A DNA stretch of 64,000 nucleotides from Kalaharituber pfeilii (lineage: Eukaryota > Ascomycota > Pezizomycetes > Pezizales > Pezizaceae), in the NCBI GenBank assembly GCA_015179045.1, contig WHUZ01000068.1:279499-343498 (forward strand), given 5' to 3'. The notes beneath the pieces are model-generated. The model saw only the letters and a list, made by a program, of their open reading frames with translations, ran no database searches and was not told the DNA's origin. Positions 34,141-46,820 of this stretch are shown here, in pieces (the first letter of the stretch is position 1; each line of letters opens with the position of its first letter). The translations under genes were made by a program, and so were the position numbers.

Positions 34141-37100
34141 AACATTTGTGATGTACTACCTTGTCGGGCTAGCACTGCCACTAGTTGTGCTTGGCATCCA
34201 GCGGCTGAGTCTCGAACCTGACTACCGCTCAATGTAGTAGCTGACTAAACGTGCTCAGCAATGAAGTGTAGAGTACGCTTAGTCAGGTACTAAGTACTTT
34301 AGTCGTAGTCTGGTTCAAGACTGAAGGCGGTGCCAAAATGGTTGGTCACATCACACTGAACGAGTGGTCTCTATCCATAAAGTGCTAAGCAGATACATAT
34401 TAAAAAAATTCCAAAACAATCTAGCTCCAATAATGAAAGAGATTGGCTGCTTACAAATAATTATCTTCATTGATTTTTCCCTACAAGGTGATACAATAAC
34501 TTTGTAGCTCTCTAATAATCGCCAAGATTTACAGATGCAGGAAAAGGTCTAACCAGTCACGCCGACCTCTCAAGTTGCCATTCGCTCCAGCTCTTGCGAT
34601 CGCATATGATACAAATCGTTGGCCTTCACTAGTCTCGTAACCAGGGCCTTCACGCCCCTAGCGAACATTGCGACCCATGAAGATTTTAGATCCCTGTCGA
34701 TCCATGCCAAGCTTTGTGACACCAACCTGTACCATCCTGTATCATATGATAGATTCGCGCATCTGCCCTGCTGCTCTTTAGGCAGCGACTGCAGGAGGAT
34801 ATGTGTTGTTTTCGATTAACTATATCGGGGTAATATCGACAGGTATGTACCTCGCTTGCATGTAGATTGCATTCCTGTCGAGTAGAGCTGTTCTGGGCCC
34901 GATTGCCACTGACAGGTTGCAACTTGCAAGTTGTAACTTGAAAAAGTTGCTGTCGGTGATGCTGCTAATATGGCTCCCAAGTTGCCACTTCCTACTCACA
35001 TGGTAGAAGATATTAAAGACAACATAATTAAAATTTTGCTGCACTTCTAAGCTTCTGTAGTTAGGAATATAGGTTTTATTATAGCTAAATTATTAACAGA
35101 ATAACTATAAGAAAATTAGTAAATATACTTCTAGTATTCTTCTTACTCTAAGTGAAAATTTGGAGTGTTATCTTCCTAGGTAGAGATATCCAGATTCCTC
35201 CACCATTTCTGATGTTATCTTGTGGTAGTAATAAGGATTGCGTTGATGCCAAGAATTAAAATTTTGGTAGTTGTATTGCCAGAAATAGTACTTGATAGAA
35301 TTCCTGCAAGCGCCAAGCGTCCACTTTAAACAAGTCGATACTCTATCCTACTCGAACTGGCAGGACTTCAGCCATTTCCCTCCTGATCTCACTCTCGCTG
35401 GTATTGAATCTGCCTGAGTTTCGGGTATACTTTGCTCTTCTAGGTGCATCACAACTGAGCTGGAGATTTTCTCCTCAACCTCCTCTATTACCTATGTAAG
35501 GCCCAATTTATGACTCATGTTCTGGCCACTGACGAATATTGTGGTTCGTAAAACTGGGCATATATATACATATAGGTACATAGAGGTACATTCATGTTCA
35601 CCACCAGGCCAGGTGTTTGCGGCTAGGCTGGCCCCGTGAAAAACCATGTTTTTCACGAGGCCGGTTTGCGAACCGGAAAATGTTCGTCAATGGGCCAGAA
35701 CACCTCGAGGAACTCTTTTGTACGAACAGCTTGCAAGCTACCGCAATTATACAAACAATCTTCAAGTGCGATGTTTTACCAGGGCCATTTTCAGGGATTG
35801 GTCAAGCTGATACCGGTAATCACTGCAGAAAGACGAGAAATGGTAAATTGCACGAAAGGTTATGTAACAGGAAAAAGAACGAAGAGAAAGAAGGAAGTTT
35901 GGAGTTAATTCCCCTTAAATCAATTATGAGATCATCACGAAGATAAAGAATTCTTGCTGTGGTTGATTGACCTTAGCCTGCTCCCAGACTGTTTAGCGGA
36001 AATTGTTAACTCATCCAATAGACTGACAATGTTTGTCCTGTTATGACGAACCGAGCCGCTGGAGGTGCTTACATTTCTTATTGCAATAACTCGGGCATAG
36101 ATCTGGCTCCAACACAGCTTGAGACCTCCTCTAACGAAGTATGGTGACAGGGGTAAATTATCTTCGCCTACCTGTTGGGTAGAAAATATCCCACGCCTTA
36201 GTAACTATCAGCAACTCTTGTCCTATGACGACCACCAGCGAGTTTCTTTGTGTATCCTCTGGTTCTATGTACGCAGAGTATATTACCCCGCTTCTACTAC
36301 CATGCACCCTTGACTGTTGACCTTCAGCATCAGCCCCCGGCCCTCGATAGCATGACTATGCATATCTATGCAGATCCCAGTATCCCTGCCTATCGCTGCA
36401 GATTCCATTACCCCGCCTATCCGTGCCGAACCTAATTATCCCTGCGCAGCCTATCGATCCATGCCAAAGTCTCATGGTACGCATCTGTACCGCCTTGCCC
36501 TGTTGCAGCTGGCGCTTACCCAAGTCGCGTCATCGCTGTTAACCTTACGCATCTGTCCCAATGCATTTGTAAAATTGTTCCAGTCAGTGACCACTCGTAT
36601 CCACTGGTGTTTCAGTCCGAAAGACATCTCTATGCTATGATAAGGCCTTACCAAAGGGCGGTTGCAAGCTTGTCCACAACTAAGTACGTCAGAAGGCCGT
36701 GCGCACCAAAGTTGATGACGCCAAGCTGTAACAGATCCGATCAGGGAGTAAGTAGGAATACTTGTACTATTAAAAGCAAAAGAAAAAAATAGAACGCAAA
36801 AACTAAAAACAGGTTGCCCTAGTTCCCTTAGAATTTGACAACTGTAACCGGAGCATTACAGTCCATTTATTGTAAGAAAAGATGCTGGATAACCAGTTCT
36901 TACTTTGCCCGAAATTGAACTGGGGCCCTCAATTTTATACCTCTCGGTGACTTCTCGTTGTTGTTACCTCCGTCACTAGAGACAACAGACGTATCACTTC
37001 GAACAAGGCATAGGTAAGTTCGATAGATAGATAGATAACTCCACCTCCTCTTGAACCATCTCCCCCGTTCACCAGCGTCTCCTAACCCCTGTTTCAGCAG

Positions 37101-39058
37101 CTGACCTCGCCAGCAGCCATCCCCCCACCCCTCTCCCGTACCTACAGCCGTATCCCGCACTGGATTTATAATGCAAATTACTCCTTGGCACATTTGACTA
37201 TCCGCATATATTTTCTTTTTCTTCGAGTTTTCCATTGTTTTCGTTTTATCCAATGGTTCATTGATTTTTCGATTTTTTGTGACTTATACTAATTGCACGT
37301 TCATTCCGGATGTCGAGGTGGGGCTCCAACGGACCATTTCTACAATATAGCCGCCGAAGGAAGCCTGGCTCAGTTGGGATGTGAATTCCAAAGCAAGAGG
37401 TGCTGTCAAAAACAACAACAAGCAACTTGTGGGTACACGGGGATTTGGAGCGGAGAGTGAGCTTTCTGCTTACGCTATACTTTTCCTTTCTTTCTTTTTT
37501 CCCCTTTCCTTTTATCAATGTTCTGAAGCTTTCATCGTTGCTTCATTGTTGAGCAGTGGCTGACCTATTGTACATAGAGTTAGAATCGGAGGTAAGAGAA
37601 GGGAAACAGAAAAGCGGGTGGACATGGTGACAAAGACGACTGGTATATATGAGTGGTAGCAAGGATTTTACTGCCGCCCGAGAGGAATTCATATGTAGAT
37701 AGAAATCACAATATGTCGAGTAAAGAGAAAGAGTAGAAGAACAGTAGACAACTAGTTTAGCCGGTGATAGTGGCAAACTGCTCTGAGGTGTGAATAACTT
37801 ATGCAGCTCCACAGTCTCCCATGTCCTCACGTGGCAAGTAGCTCGGTTGCCACGGATCCCAAGTAGTGTTTTTTGTGGGGAAACCCACATAATTTTTTCA
37901 CATGGGGAAACAAACAATCCATGGTGAGTAAAATGTATATGAAAACGACGAAATCCACACACACGCAAAAAAAAAAAAAAAAAAAGAAATCTACCTCAAC
38001 CCGTAAACAGTCCTGCCAAGACATTCGGCGAAAGCCCGTTATCTTTCTTTTCTGAATCGTCAAAAAATAACTGTTCTTCCACTCCGCTTTGCGATTACTA
38101 GGAGAGTTGATTTCGCTCATTTTAGATCGATATTATAGTTTCTGACAAGTCTGGTGATTCATACCTACTTCTGCCACTATCGCCTTCGTCCCGGTTTTCA
38201 AGCGCAATAATTCACATCCGCTCATCTCTCGTGGTTTCTCCGACAAAGAGCTGTTAGGCTAGCGGATGGGGAGTTGCCAAATAGTAGAGCGCCGGAATCT
38301 CATGATCTAACGTTTATTTATGTTGCCGCTCCTTAACTTGCCAGCTTGTCTATACCTGCAGCCGAAGTATGTTTCCATACACTTTCGAGGGAGTATCATA
38401 CAAAGACCAATGTATTATAGGCGATTCCGCCTAACGTCTGAGTCGACACAAGTATCACCCTAAACGCTTCATATCAACCTTTCGTGCTTTGGCCCGCGTT
38501 TCACTATGCTCTTGAAAGCTGAATAATGTTCGGGGTATGGTTATATCCACACCTGAATTACCTACTCGTAGTAACGTTACCGTTACACACATATGTCGCT
38601 TTGGGTTCCCCAACTTATTGCATTTGCACTAATAGGCTGTGCCTCACATCGTGCAGTCAAATCGGAAGTAGAACATCCTGCAATACACATATGCACGTAG
38701 CTAAGTCAGACTTGTTAAAATGCATACAATTCAGCCGCAGTCGAAAAATGATGGCCCATGCACAGGGATCTTCCCCGCACGACGGTCAAGCAAGTAGATA
38801 GGATTTCCACAGAGTCAGAACCACCTAGAAGTATCGTGTCGCTGTTTCCGAAAGCACCCTCTTCTTTTCTGGTACCTTTAAAACGGAATTTATACCGTAC
38901 AAAACCTATTTTCCAATCTTCAGATATATCTCGCTTCCGAACAGTTCTTAAGCTCGTTGAGACTGAAATAGTGTTGTCCTAAATCAAATTTGACACGCGA
39001 CAGTAAGTAGTAAAAGCTCAATATTCGTCGGTTGATATTTTTTTCACTCATGTACTAG
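34141..39058. other. Spacer between P gene and NLR-C
   Basis: Closely follows the unit 1 spacer but lacks the insertion at 2,661-2,840. Holds an inverted-repeat element at 35,519-35,701 and an A run near 37,966. No gene called. Confidence 0.55.
35519..35701. repeat. Inverted-repeat element, unit 3 copy
   Basis: Orthologue by position of the element at 3,421-3,592, with the same GTTCTGGCC ends and central hairpin (one stem mismatch). It is slightly longer because of extra ATAC-type repeats. Confidence 0.6.
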
Positions 39059-39118
39059 ATGAGACTGATCACAATAACTAATTTAGAATTAGACTCCTTT
39101 GTCTCCATCAAATCATGA
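39059..39118 (+). promoter_or_regulatory. Upstream ORF overlapping the NLR-C start
   Basis: The ATG at 39,059 corresponds to the in-frame upstream ATG of NLR-A (7,036) and NLR-D (54,118). Here the leader is one base shorter in reading phase, so the frame ends after 19 codons in a TGA that overlaps the NLR-C ATG (ATGA, 39,115-39,118). It would act as an overlapping uORF if transcribed. Confidence 0.4.
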
Positions 39119-42100
39119 CGGAAGCAGCAGGCTTTGCCATCGGAATCGTCGGACTGGCTGGACAATTAGTTAAACTCAGTCGAGAGTGCACAAACATATT
39201 TTCCGACATGAAGGAAATCGGCTATGCACAAGACTCTGTGTTGCACGATCTCCGGGAGCAAGGACTTCGGCTGAAGCATTGGGAGCATGCCTGGGGGCTC
39301 GATGGCACCAGCCAGCAACACCAACGCATTGAGCCTGACGATGAACGATATAGATATGCAGTAGCTGGTCTAGCGAGGATAATTGCTGTGTTTGCAAAGC
39401 TTGCTGCATTGCAAGCAAGATACCAAAGCGAACCACAGAAGGATGACAAGAGTGCAAAACGCGACAGTCTTGGAGTTGGGCGTCTAGTGTCAAAGTTCCG
39501 GTCCAAATCTCCAAGCCCAGGGAAGGCCAAACCTGGTCGAGCTACAAGTCCTAGCCCACAGCCTTCAATTTCTAGTATCAGTCCTAGTGATCTTCGCCTG
39601 TTAGAAAATCCAAAGATCCTCTCCAATACACAACTCCTTCCAGCACTTGAGGAAGAAATTGCCTGCCTCGCAAGGGCTGTACAAAATATGCAGCAATCTG
39701 TATCTGCATACCGCAAGCTGTGTTGGGCAAGTTCGGACAAAGCAAAGTGCCATGAGCTCGTAGGCCAGCTAACAAAATATATTGATGGTCTCTTCAATGT
39801 ATTACCTCCTAATGCCACCATTCCTAGGTTGTCCGAGAGGAAATTATTACACTTATCCTTCGACATTCCCTTCAGCCTTCCTAATTTTCGACGGAATTCT
39901 GATTTCGTTGGAAGGGAACATCTTCTCGAACAGTTGAAGCAAAAAATAAAGGCGCGGCCACAGGGAATGCCATCCAGGTAGTACTTTATGGAATGGGTGG
40001 TGTGGGGAAGACCCAGCTTGCATTGGAATATGCCTACCGCCATCATGGAGATTACTCAGCAGTATTCTGGGTCAATGCAGCTAGTGAACAGACTACGAAA
40101 CTTGGTTTCACTTACATTATGCAGCAACTTATCAAACATCATGCCAAACTCTGTGACGAGCCTGACTACATGCATATTGGCCGACTACTGGGCATGGCCG
40201 GCAAACTCAATTCAGTGGGATTGTTTACCGTACAGGACCCAAGTGAAGAGCAATATGTTGTTGATGCTGTAAAGGAATGGTTCGCTGCAAAAGACAACAC
40301 CAAATGGTTCCTTGTATTCGACAACCTTGACGATCTAAGATCTTTTGATATTAACAACTATATTCCATCATCATCGTATGGGACAGTGATTATTACAAGC
40401 AGAAGACGTGAGAGTGTTCATGGGCGAGGATGGATAGAGGTGGACCAAATGACGAAGATTGAGGCAGAAGAGTTACTCTTGAAGATCGCAAAGCGGGATT
40501 TTGAGAAAGTGACTGAGGGCGGTAAGTGAACCTGACTATAGCGTGATTCGAATTCCATATTAACGTGAAGTATATAGATTGTGAGCATGAGAAAGAGGCT
40601 GCTGCAACAATTGTCCAGAAACTTGGATACTTGCCACTTGCGATAGACCAGGCTGGAGCATGTATCTATGCTTTGGACTCTTCTTTTAGTCGCTATCTCA
40701 GTGAGTATGAGAATAAGGTTACTTACCTCTTGAGCACGGATTGGAAACTTGGAACCCATGACAGAGCTGTCTTTGCTGCCTGGGATTTGTCATTCAATGC
40801 AGTCCAGGAACAAAATGCGAATGCTGCAGAGTTGTTGTTATTATGTGGGTTTCTTGATAATAATGACATTTGTGAGGAGTTGCTGGAGCGAGGAATGAAA
40901 TTGCCAATGAATGGTATGTACAACTATCTTCTAGTAAAGTACGATAGCTAATGATACGTGTTCTCACCTTACTGCAGACGCAAGCTTGAAAGACTCAATT
41001 CGGGTACTATTTTCATACTCAATGGTGAAGCGGAAAGATAGAGACGATAGCTTCAGTATCCACCCCATAGTTCATAAGTGGACTCAATGGAAACTAAACG
41101 CCGAACCTGAAAGATACAATAAGAAAGCCACTGAGGCACTACTTATTGTTACATCTGCAACTGCTGTGCCTTACAACGAGCGCGAAGTGGCAGACTGGAT
41201 TTTTGAGCGGCGGATTTTGTCACATATTATCGCTCTAGAAAAGCAGGCAAACACTCTGCCAATTGGAAACCAGGAGATACTAATGGCAGTGGACAATCTG
41301 GGTGCAGTTTATACAAGGCATGGTTATTATGGGAAGGCCAAAGAAATGTATAAGCTTGTACTAGCTAGAGAAGAAAAGACACTGGGTACAGAACACTTAG
41401 ACACCCTTACTACAGTCAACAATCTTGCTCTTTTATTCAATACTATGGGACAGTACGACAAAGCACTAGAGTACTATCAGCGAGCATTGGTTGGACGCGA
41501 AAAGGCACTGGGCACAGAACACCCAGACACCCTTGCTACAGTCAACAACATTGCCCTTTTATTCCATGCTATAGGACAGTACGACAAAGCACTAGAGTAC
41601 TTTCAGCGAGCACTGGTTGGATACGAAAAGACACTGGGTACAGAACACTCAGACACCCTTACTACAGTCAATAACATTGCTATTTTATTCCGTACTATGG
41701 GACAGTATGATAAAGCACTAGAGTACTATCAGCGAGCATTGGTTGGACGCGAAAAGGCACTGGGTACAGAACACCCAGACACCCTTACTACAGTCAACAA
41801 CATTGCCCTTTTATTCTGTGCTATAGGACAGTATGACAAAGCACTAGAGTACTATCAGCGAGCATTGGTTGGACGCGAAAAGGCACTGGGCACAGAACAC
41901 CCAGACACCCTTGCTACAGTCAACAACATTGCCCTTTTATTCCATGCTATAGGACAGTACGACAAAGCACTAGAGTACTTTCAGCGAGCACTGGTTGGAT
42001 ACGAAAAGACACTGGGTACAGAACACTCAGACACCCTTACTACAGTCAATAACATTGCTATTTTATTCCGTACTATGGGACAGTATGATAAAGCACTAGA

Positions 42101-42905
42101 GTACTATCAGCGAGCATTGGTTGGACGCGAAAAGGCACTGGGTACAGAACACCCAGACACCCTTACTACAGTCAACAACATTGCCCTTTTATTCTGTGCT
42201 ATAGGACAGTATGACAAAGCACTAGAGTACTATCAGCGAGCATTGGTTGGACGCGAAAAGGCACTGGGCACAGAACACCCAGACACCCTTACTACAGTCA
42301 ATAACATTGCTATTTTATTTCGTACTATGGGACAGTATGACAAAGCACTAGAGTACTATCAGCGAGCATTGGTTGGATGCGAAAAGGCACTGGGCACAGA
42401 ACACCCAAACACCCTTTGTACAGTCAATAACATTGCTGGTTTATTCCGTGCTATAGGACAGTATGACAAAGCACTAGAGTACTATCAGCGAGCACTAGTT
42501 GGATGCGAAAAGGCATTAGGCACAGAACACCCAAACACTCTTTCTACGGTCAACAACATTGCCCTTTTATTCCGTCGTATAGGACAGTATGACAAAGCAC
42601 TAGAGTACTATCAGCGAGCGTTGGTTGGACGCGAAAAGGCACTGGGCACAGAACACCCAGACACCCTTACTACAGTCAATAACATTGCTGTTTTATTCTA
42701 TGCTATAGGACAGTATGATAAAGCACTAGAGTACTTTCAGCGAGCATTGGTTGGACGCGAAAAGGCACTGGGCACAGAACACCCAGACACCCTTACTACA
42801 GTCAACGACATGGCGAATTTATTCCATAAAATCGGGCAGTCCGGCAAGGCACAGGAGATGCGGGAGCGAACATCTAGAGGGAGTTCCACCAATGCGGGCA
42901 AATAG
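39115..42905 (+). pseudogene. NLR-C: HeLo-like / NB-ARC / TPR gene with one frameshift
   Basis: Exons 39,115-40,521, 40,578-40,913, 40,978-42,905. Sequence is nearly identical to NLR-A in exons 1-2 but has GG where A and D have GGG at about 39,951. This shifts the frame just before the P-loop and stops at 39,981, so the conceptual product is a 288-residue HeLo-like fragment without NB-ARC. Downstream everything is open: GMGGVGKT, WFLVFDNLDD, LPLAIDQAG, then 13 TPR units in a 639-codon frame. Total exon length is one base short of a multiple of three, so a single lost base accounts for the break. A true mutation and a homopolymer error in the assembly are both possible; preservation of the long exon 3 favours recent loss or error. 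Confidence 0.85.
41279..42890 (+). repeat. TPR-encoding 126-bp repeat array of NLR-C
   Basis: Thirteen 42-codon units, the longest intact array here. Middle units are nearly identical in DNA. Three consecutive units (LFHAI, LFRTM, LFCAI) recur as a block: the segment at about 41,561 reappears at about 41,939, an offset of 378 bp, exactly three units. The concave-surface positions just before GQYDK (HAI, RTM, CAI, RAI, RRI, YAI) and after QRALVG (R, Y, C) are the variable ones. Confidence 0.9.
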
Positions 42906-42948
42906 GGTAGATGCAACAAGCTGACATGTAATATCATGCAACTGGTTG

Positions 42949-42949
<1 letters not shown>

Positions 42950-42983
<34 letters not shown>

Positions 42984-43024
42984 ATATCATTACTCACATG
43001 TGCCCAGGGGGCTACGGCGAGATA
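42950..43024 (-). mobile_element. 75-bp antisense LINE 3' fragment with poly(T)
   Basis: Inserted between two copies of CAACTGGTTGA (42,939-42,949 and 43,025-43,035). The paralogous site in unit 2 (near 26,900) has a single copy and no insertion. It begins with about 32 T. Read on the minus strand it is TATCTCGCCGTAGCCCC...GAGTAATGATATC followed by poly(A), matching the 3' end of the fragment in NLR-A (10,800-10,850). Confidence 0.8.
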
Positions 43025-43035
43025 CAACTGGTTGA

Positions 43036-44740
43036 GCTGCGGTGGTGTCTAAAGATTCGGTACCCAGTTTGTAGCGGTAGTGGCTTGCTCTAAAGAGGTT
43101 CCTCAGCTGCTTGTTCGAAGAAATTTATTTTTATAACTCCGTACTTGTGATGATCAATGGCCACTCTTTATGTATTTATATCTTTATTCAAGGCTAGCTA
43201 GTATATGCTCTTACAACTTCGCAAATCCTTGTACCTTATCGTGTACCTGCATGTAATTAACGGTAAGCAAAATCAAGCACCTACCATAAAAACCGTAAGA
43301 TGTGCGGTTGCTGCATTATCGTGGTAAAGCTATTTACGAAGGGAAGAGATAAAATGACTGTAAAACCATGACGAAATGAGAAGAGTCAGAAAGGTGCAGG
43401 AGTCATCTGTAGCAGAGTCGCAAAGTGTTCATTGAGAGGTGAATCTTATGATCATGTATATGAGTAATGAAACAGTCAGACAGTCAGAGAAACAGTCACA
43501 GAAACAGTCATAGATGGACTACATATGAGTAACCGCAACATGGGGGCAGCGGATGTAATGTTTCAACACCTGCTTCCGTGAGACGAGGGGTGATATGGCT
43601 GATATCACTGTGGATAGTGATACCCTCGTTTGTCTGATTTTTCCAACATTATATTTATTTATTTTTTATTATTTCATATTACCTTTTTTATTATTTTTGA
43701 TTTTTGTAGTTTAATAGGTATTATTTACCATGGTCGATAATTGGTGCCAAATCTTCACGGTGACGAATCGCATCCTTCATTTACGTCAGCCGGAAAAGTT
43801 CAATCATATAGAACGAATAAGCAAATATGCAAAAAAAAAAAAATCAACCGTAAATTCAAAACGAGCAACATACATGTAGGTAGGCGTTTAACGTTACCTC
43901 GTTTATGTAACCGTGCTGGCAAAATGAGGAGATATAGGAAGAATGTGCTAGGTATATATTCATGGAGCTTACCACGGGAGAATCTTAGGTATCATGTTAC
44001 CTATCCGAGCTCCTTTGCGAAAAAAATTGAGTTGAGCGGAGAAATCTAAGTATAGTATAGGTAAACCTTGCTATACCGGAGGGGCTGTTGTCGTATCATA
44101 CCCGCTCTTTTTATTCAAAATCTCCAACAATGCGCTAGTAGACACTAGTGTATACTCGAACATTTCCTAAACTAGCAAATTGTTGATAACGTTGTCGCAA
44201 TTTTTTCTAAAGTGGCGATTTATCTCGAGCTCAGAGCACCAAGTTTTGGAGGAAAAAAAACAAAAAAAAAACATGATACTTACGAGGAACTGAAGTTTAT
44301 AGGAGCCCGAGTATGTGCATAAAATTTTATATTGACCTCGTGCTCTAACAACCGATAAGTATACAAATCTTTTAGTATTCTTCGTCTAAGAATTATATGA
44401 TACCAGCCAAACGATATGGGTTGGCATCCTTAGAGAAGTATAAGATTTGCGAGGTACGGAAGAAGCTAGGACCGAAGTAAGGGTGAAATGACAATGCAAG
44501 ATTTCGCAGAGCTATCTCGTCGCGTATTCCAGTAGCGAAATTCTTTTACCTGTCAAGCACCCTAGGGTCATGTTTGCTTGTACGTCACCCCTGCTAACGG
44601 TCCCTGTATCATACTACTAATATTTACCTTATCATAAACTAAGAAACCCCGCAACTCCGGAGCGCCAAGACTCCCGCATCACATCAAAGCTTAAGCTCAC
44701 TTCACACAATCCTTAAATTAACCGACCTCAAATCTAAACT
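43036..44740. other. 3' spacer of unit 3
   Basis: Follows unit 2 (26,905-30,560) but lacks the pogo-like element; the empty site is near 44,140-44,175. No gene called; the 43,741-44,049 frame is not conserved. Confidence 0.55.
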
Positions 44741-46455
44741 GCGTCACCACTGCCCTGAATCCACCTGACCTCCTGAACGGTGGCTAACTCTGCCCCACCT
44801 CCTTCTCAACCTGCCCTACACCAACTCTACCTAATCCACTCTCTCCTTTCCAGCATCAGCAGTAACGCATATTAACCCACCGGCACCCTTATCAATGCCT
44901 CACCGGCATTGCCATGCCATCACTCTTTCACCTTCTCCATTTTTCCGGGCTTCGTTGTGTTGCTATGCACTAGTTTGCGGCACCGTGGGGAAATGGAGGA
45001 TTGAAAATGGTGACGGCGGCGCATACCCTTTTTGATTTCCGGGTGTATGTGTGAATTTGTTGTGGAGGGAGTGCAGAGATGGGTGGATTTTGAAGAGATA
45101 TAGAGGTTGAATTATCCAATCCGCTCGCTAGCGGTACTTGCAGAATATCCGCAAGGTTCCCCTGCGGAAGTGGCCAATGGTTCTAACGGCGGGACCCAAC
45201 CATCTCCGATCGTCCCGCTGCACTTCCAACATCCCGCTCCTGCTCGACTCGGTATACCTCTCCTCCTCCACCTCCTCCTAGAATTCCAACATCTTGGAGG
45301 CTCAACGCGCCCCTCATTATAATGACTATCCTCTCCTCCTTTCCTTTGCCACCATCCATCAGCATCCATCCCCCTGTCGTCAGAGGATTTTGGTGCTGTC
45401 CATCTCGGATGCCGAGGTGACTTTAGTATTCGCAGCAGGCCCTCTAAAAATCCAAGTTCGGGCTTGCCATCGTCGGTTCTGACGGTCGCAGCGGGTTGTC
45501 GGCTTTAAGAAGAGGCGGTGGAGGTGGAGGCGGAATCATTGTAGTATCCGCTCCTGGGAACCCTCAACTCACCCTTTCCCCCATTGTCTCTTTTATGTGA
45601 TTTGAGGGCGACTGTGACTTACGGCATCGTTTACGTCTTTCCCCCTCTTTCCCGGATCCCGTCTTCCCTACTACCAGCCTGCGGTTCCTCCGCCGCCCCA
45701 GCACCAAAATACACCCCATTACACTTTCTGTCCACCAGTTTTTTCCCATCCCTGCCACTGTCTCTGTCTTCACTCCCCCTGCCTCCATCACAGTTTTCTG
45801 CACCGGCATGGGAGGTGGAGTCTTCGGTATCTTCAGCAGGTTATACACTTCCCTTCCCCCTAAGTAAAATCATCCACAACCTCCAACTTCACCTCCGTCC
45901 GCGAGAGCGACATACACCCTCTCATATCCCCCTCCGTGGACGCTGGTAGTTTACATTTAGTACTCCACCTCATGAGAGTGAGCCTACCGCCTCCGGGAGT
46001 TGTGATGGCAGTTTTCTCAGCTTTTTTTTGTGATGAAGGAATCTTTCTCATCCATCTTCGTCTTTATTTGTTTGCTCTGCCCCTCGTGTGTGTTAGTTTA
46101 GTGTTTGCGGTGGGAATTTCTAATGTCTATTTGTCGGCTTCAGCACTACTATTGATGTTGGGAGAGTATGGGAGTGGGAAAGTGCCGGAGGGGGTGAAGA
46201 GGGTTGAGCAATGTGGATAGGATGGGGGATGGAGTGATGATTGTGATGATGGCTATCATGGCGGTGACTGCTGTCTTGCTCATGCTGATAGTGTTAATGC
46301 TGAGGGCAATACCTACTTTCCCCGCGCTCCATCACCCTACACGCAGTGAGATTTGACCAATATCCAAACTTGCACCCTACATCCAAAAAGCGAAGGTTCG
46401 AGTACTAGGTCAAACCCGTAGTATCATTTTCTCAACCTGCAATATTCTTACATTG
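44740..46455 (-). pseudogene. Gene 'S', unit 3 copy, heavily decayed
   Basis: Same N-truncated, multiply frameshifted form as at 30,560-32,235: an MRGALSLQDVG segment (about 45,330), KCKLPASTEGDMRGCMSL...VVDDFT (about 45,960-45,860) and YNLLKIPKTPPPMP (about 45,845-45,800). Confidence 0.6.
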
Positions 46456-46820
46456 TTCATGGGAAAGAGACATTGATAGTATGGTATGCTCGTCACACCA
46501 AGTAACGAAATAAAATCGCTAACAGATATGAAGAAAGGAGCTCCAGCAGCAAAAATATGAACTCAATTCTCCTGCTCTCCCACTCTACCTCGCTGCCAGT
46601 CATTTCCTAGCTCTCGAATGTGGTCCTGACGAAAGCACAATTTCTATCCCGGCAACAATACCCAAAATTGCAGAAAACCCAATGATAACCAAACAGTCAG
46701 CTATAAAACGTCAAGTGACAAATGATGGGGAAATAATCTCTGGGGAATTTCAGCATTCCATTTCATCGAACAAGCCAGCAAAAGAAATAAGCAAGGCAAA
46801 TCCATTAAAAAGAAAGGCAT

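Larger units (their letters stand above)
32240..46460. repeat. Segmental duplication unit 3 (A-left / B-right chimera)
   Basis: The left part to NLR-C exon 2 is nearly identical to units 1 and 4. From NLR-C exon 3 through the 3' spacer and S gene it follows unit 2 instead (gene tail SRGSSTNAGK, 3' spacer as 26,869-28,077, N-truncated S gene). About 14.2 kb. Confidence 0.85.

Noticed and set aside
41279..42890. Regular 126-bp repeats that could be mistaken for a satellite or CRISPR-like array
   Set aside because: The period equals 42 codons, the frame is open throughout and the translation is a TPR/kinesin-light-chain pattern.
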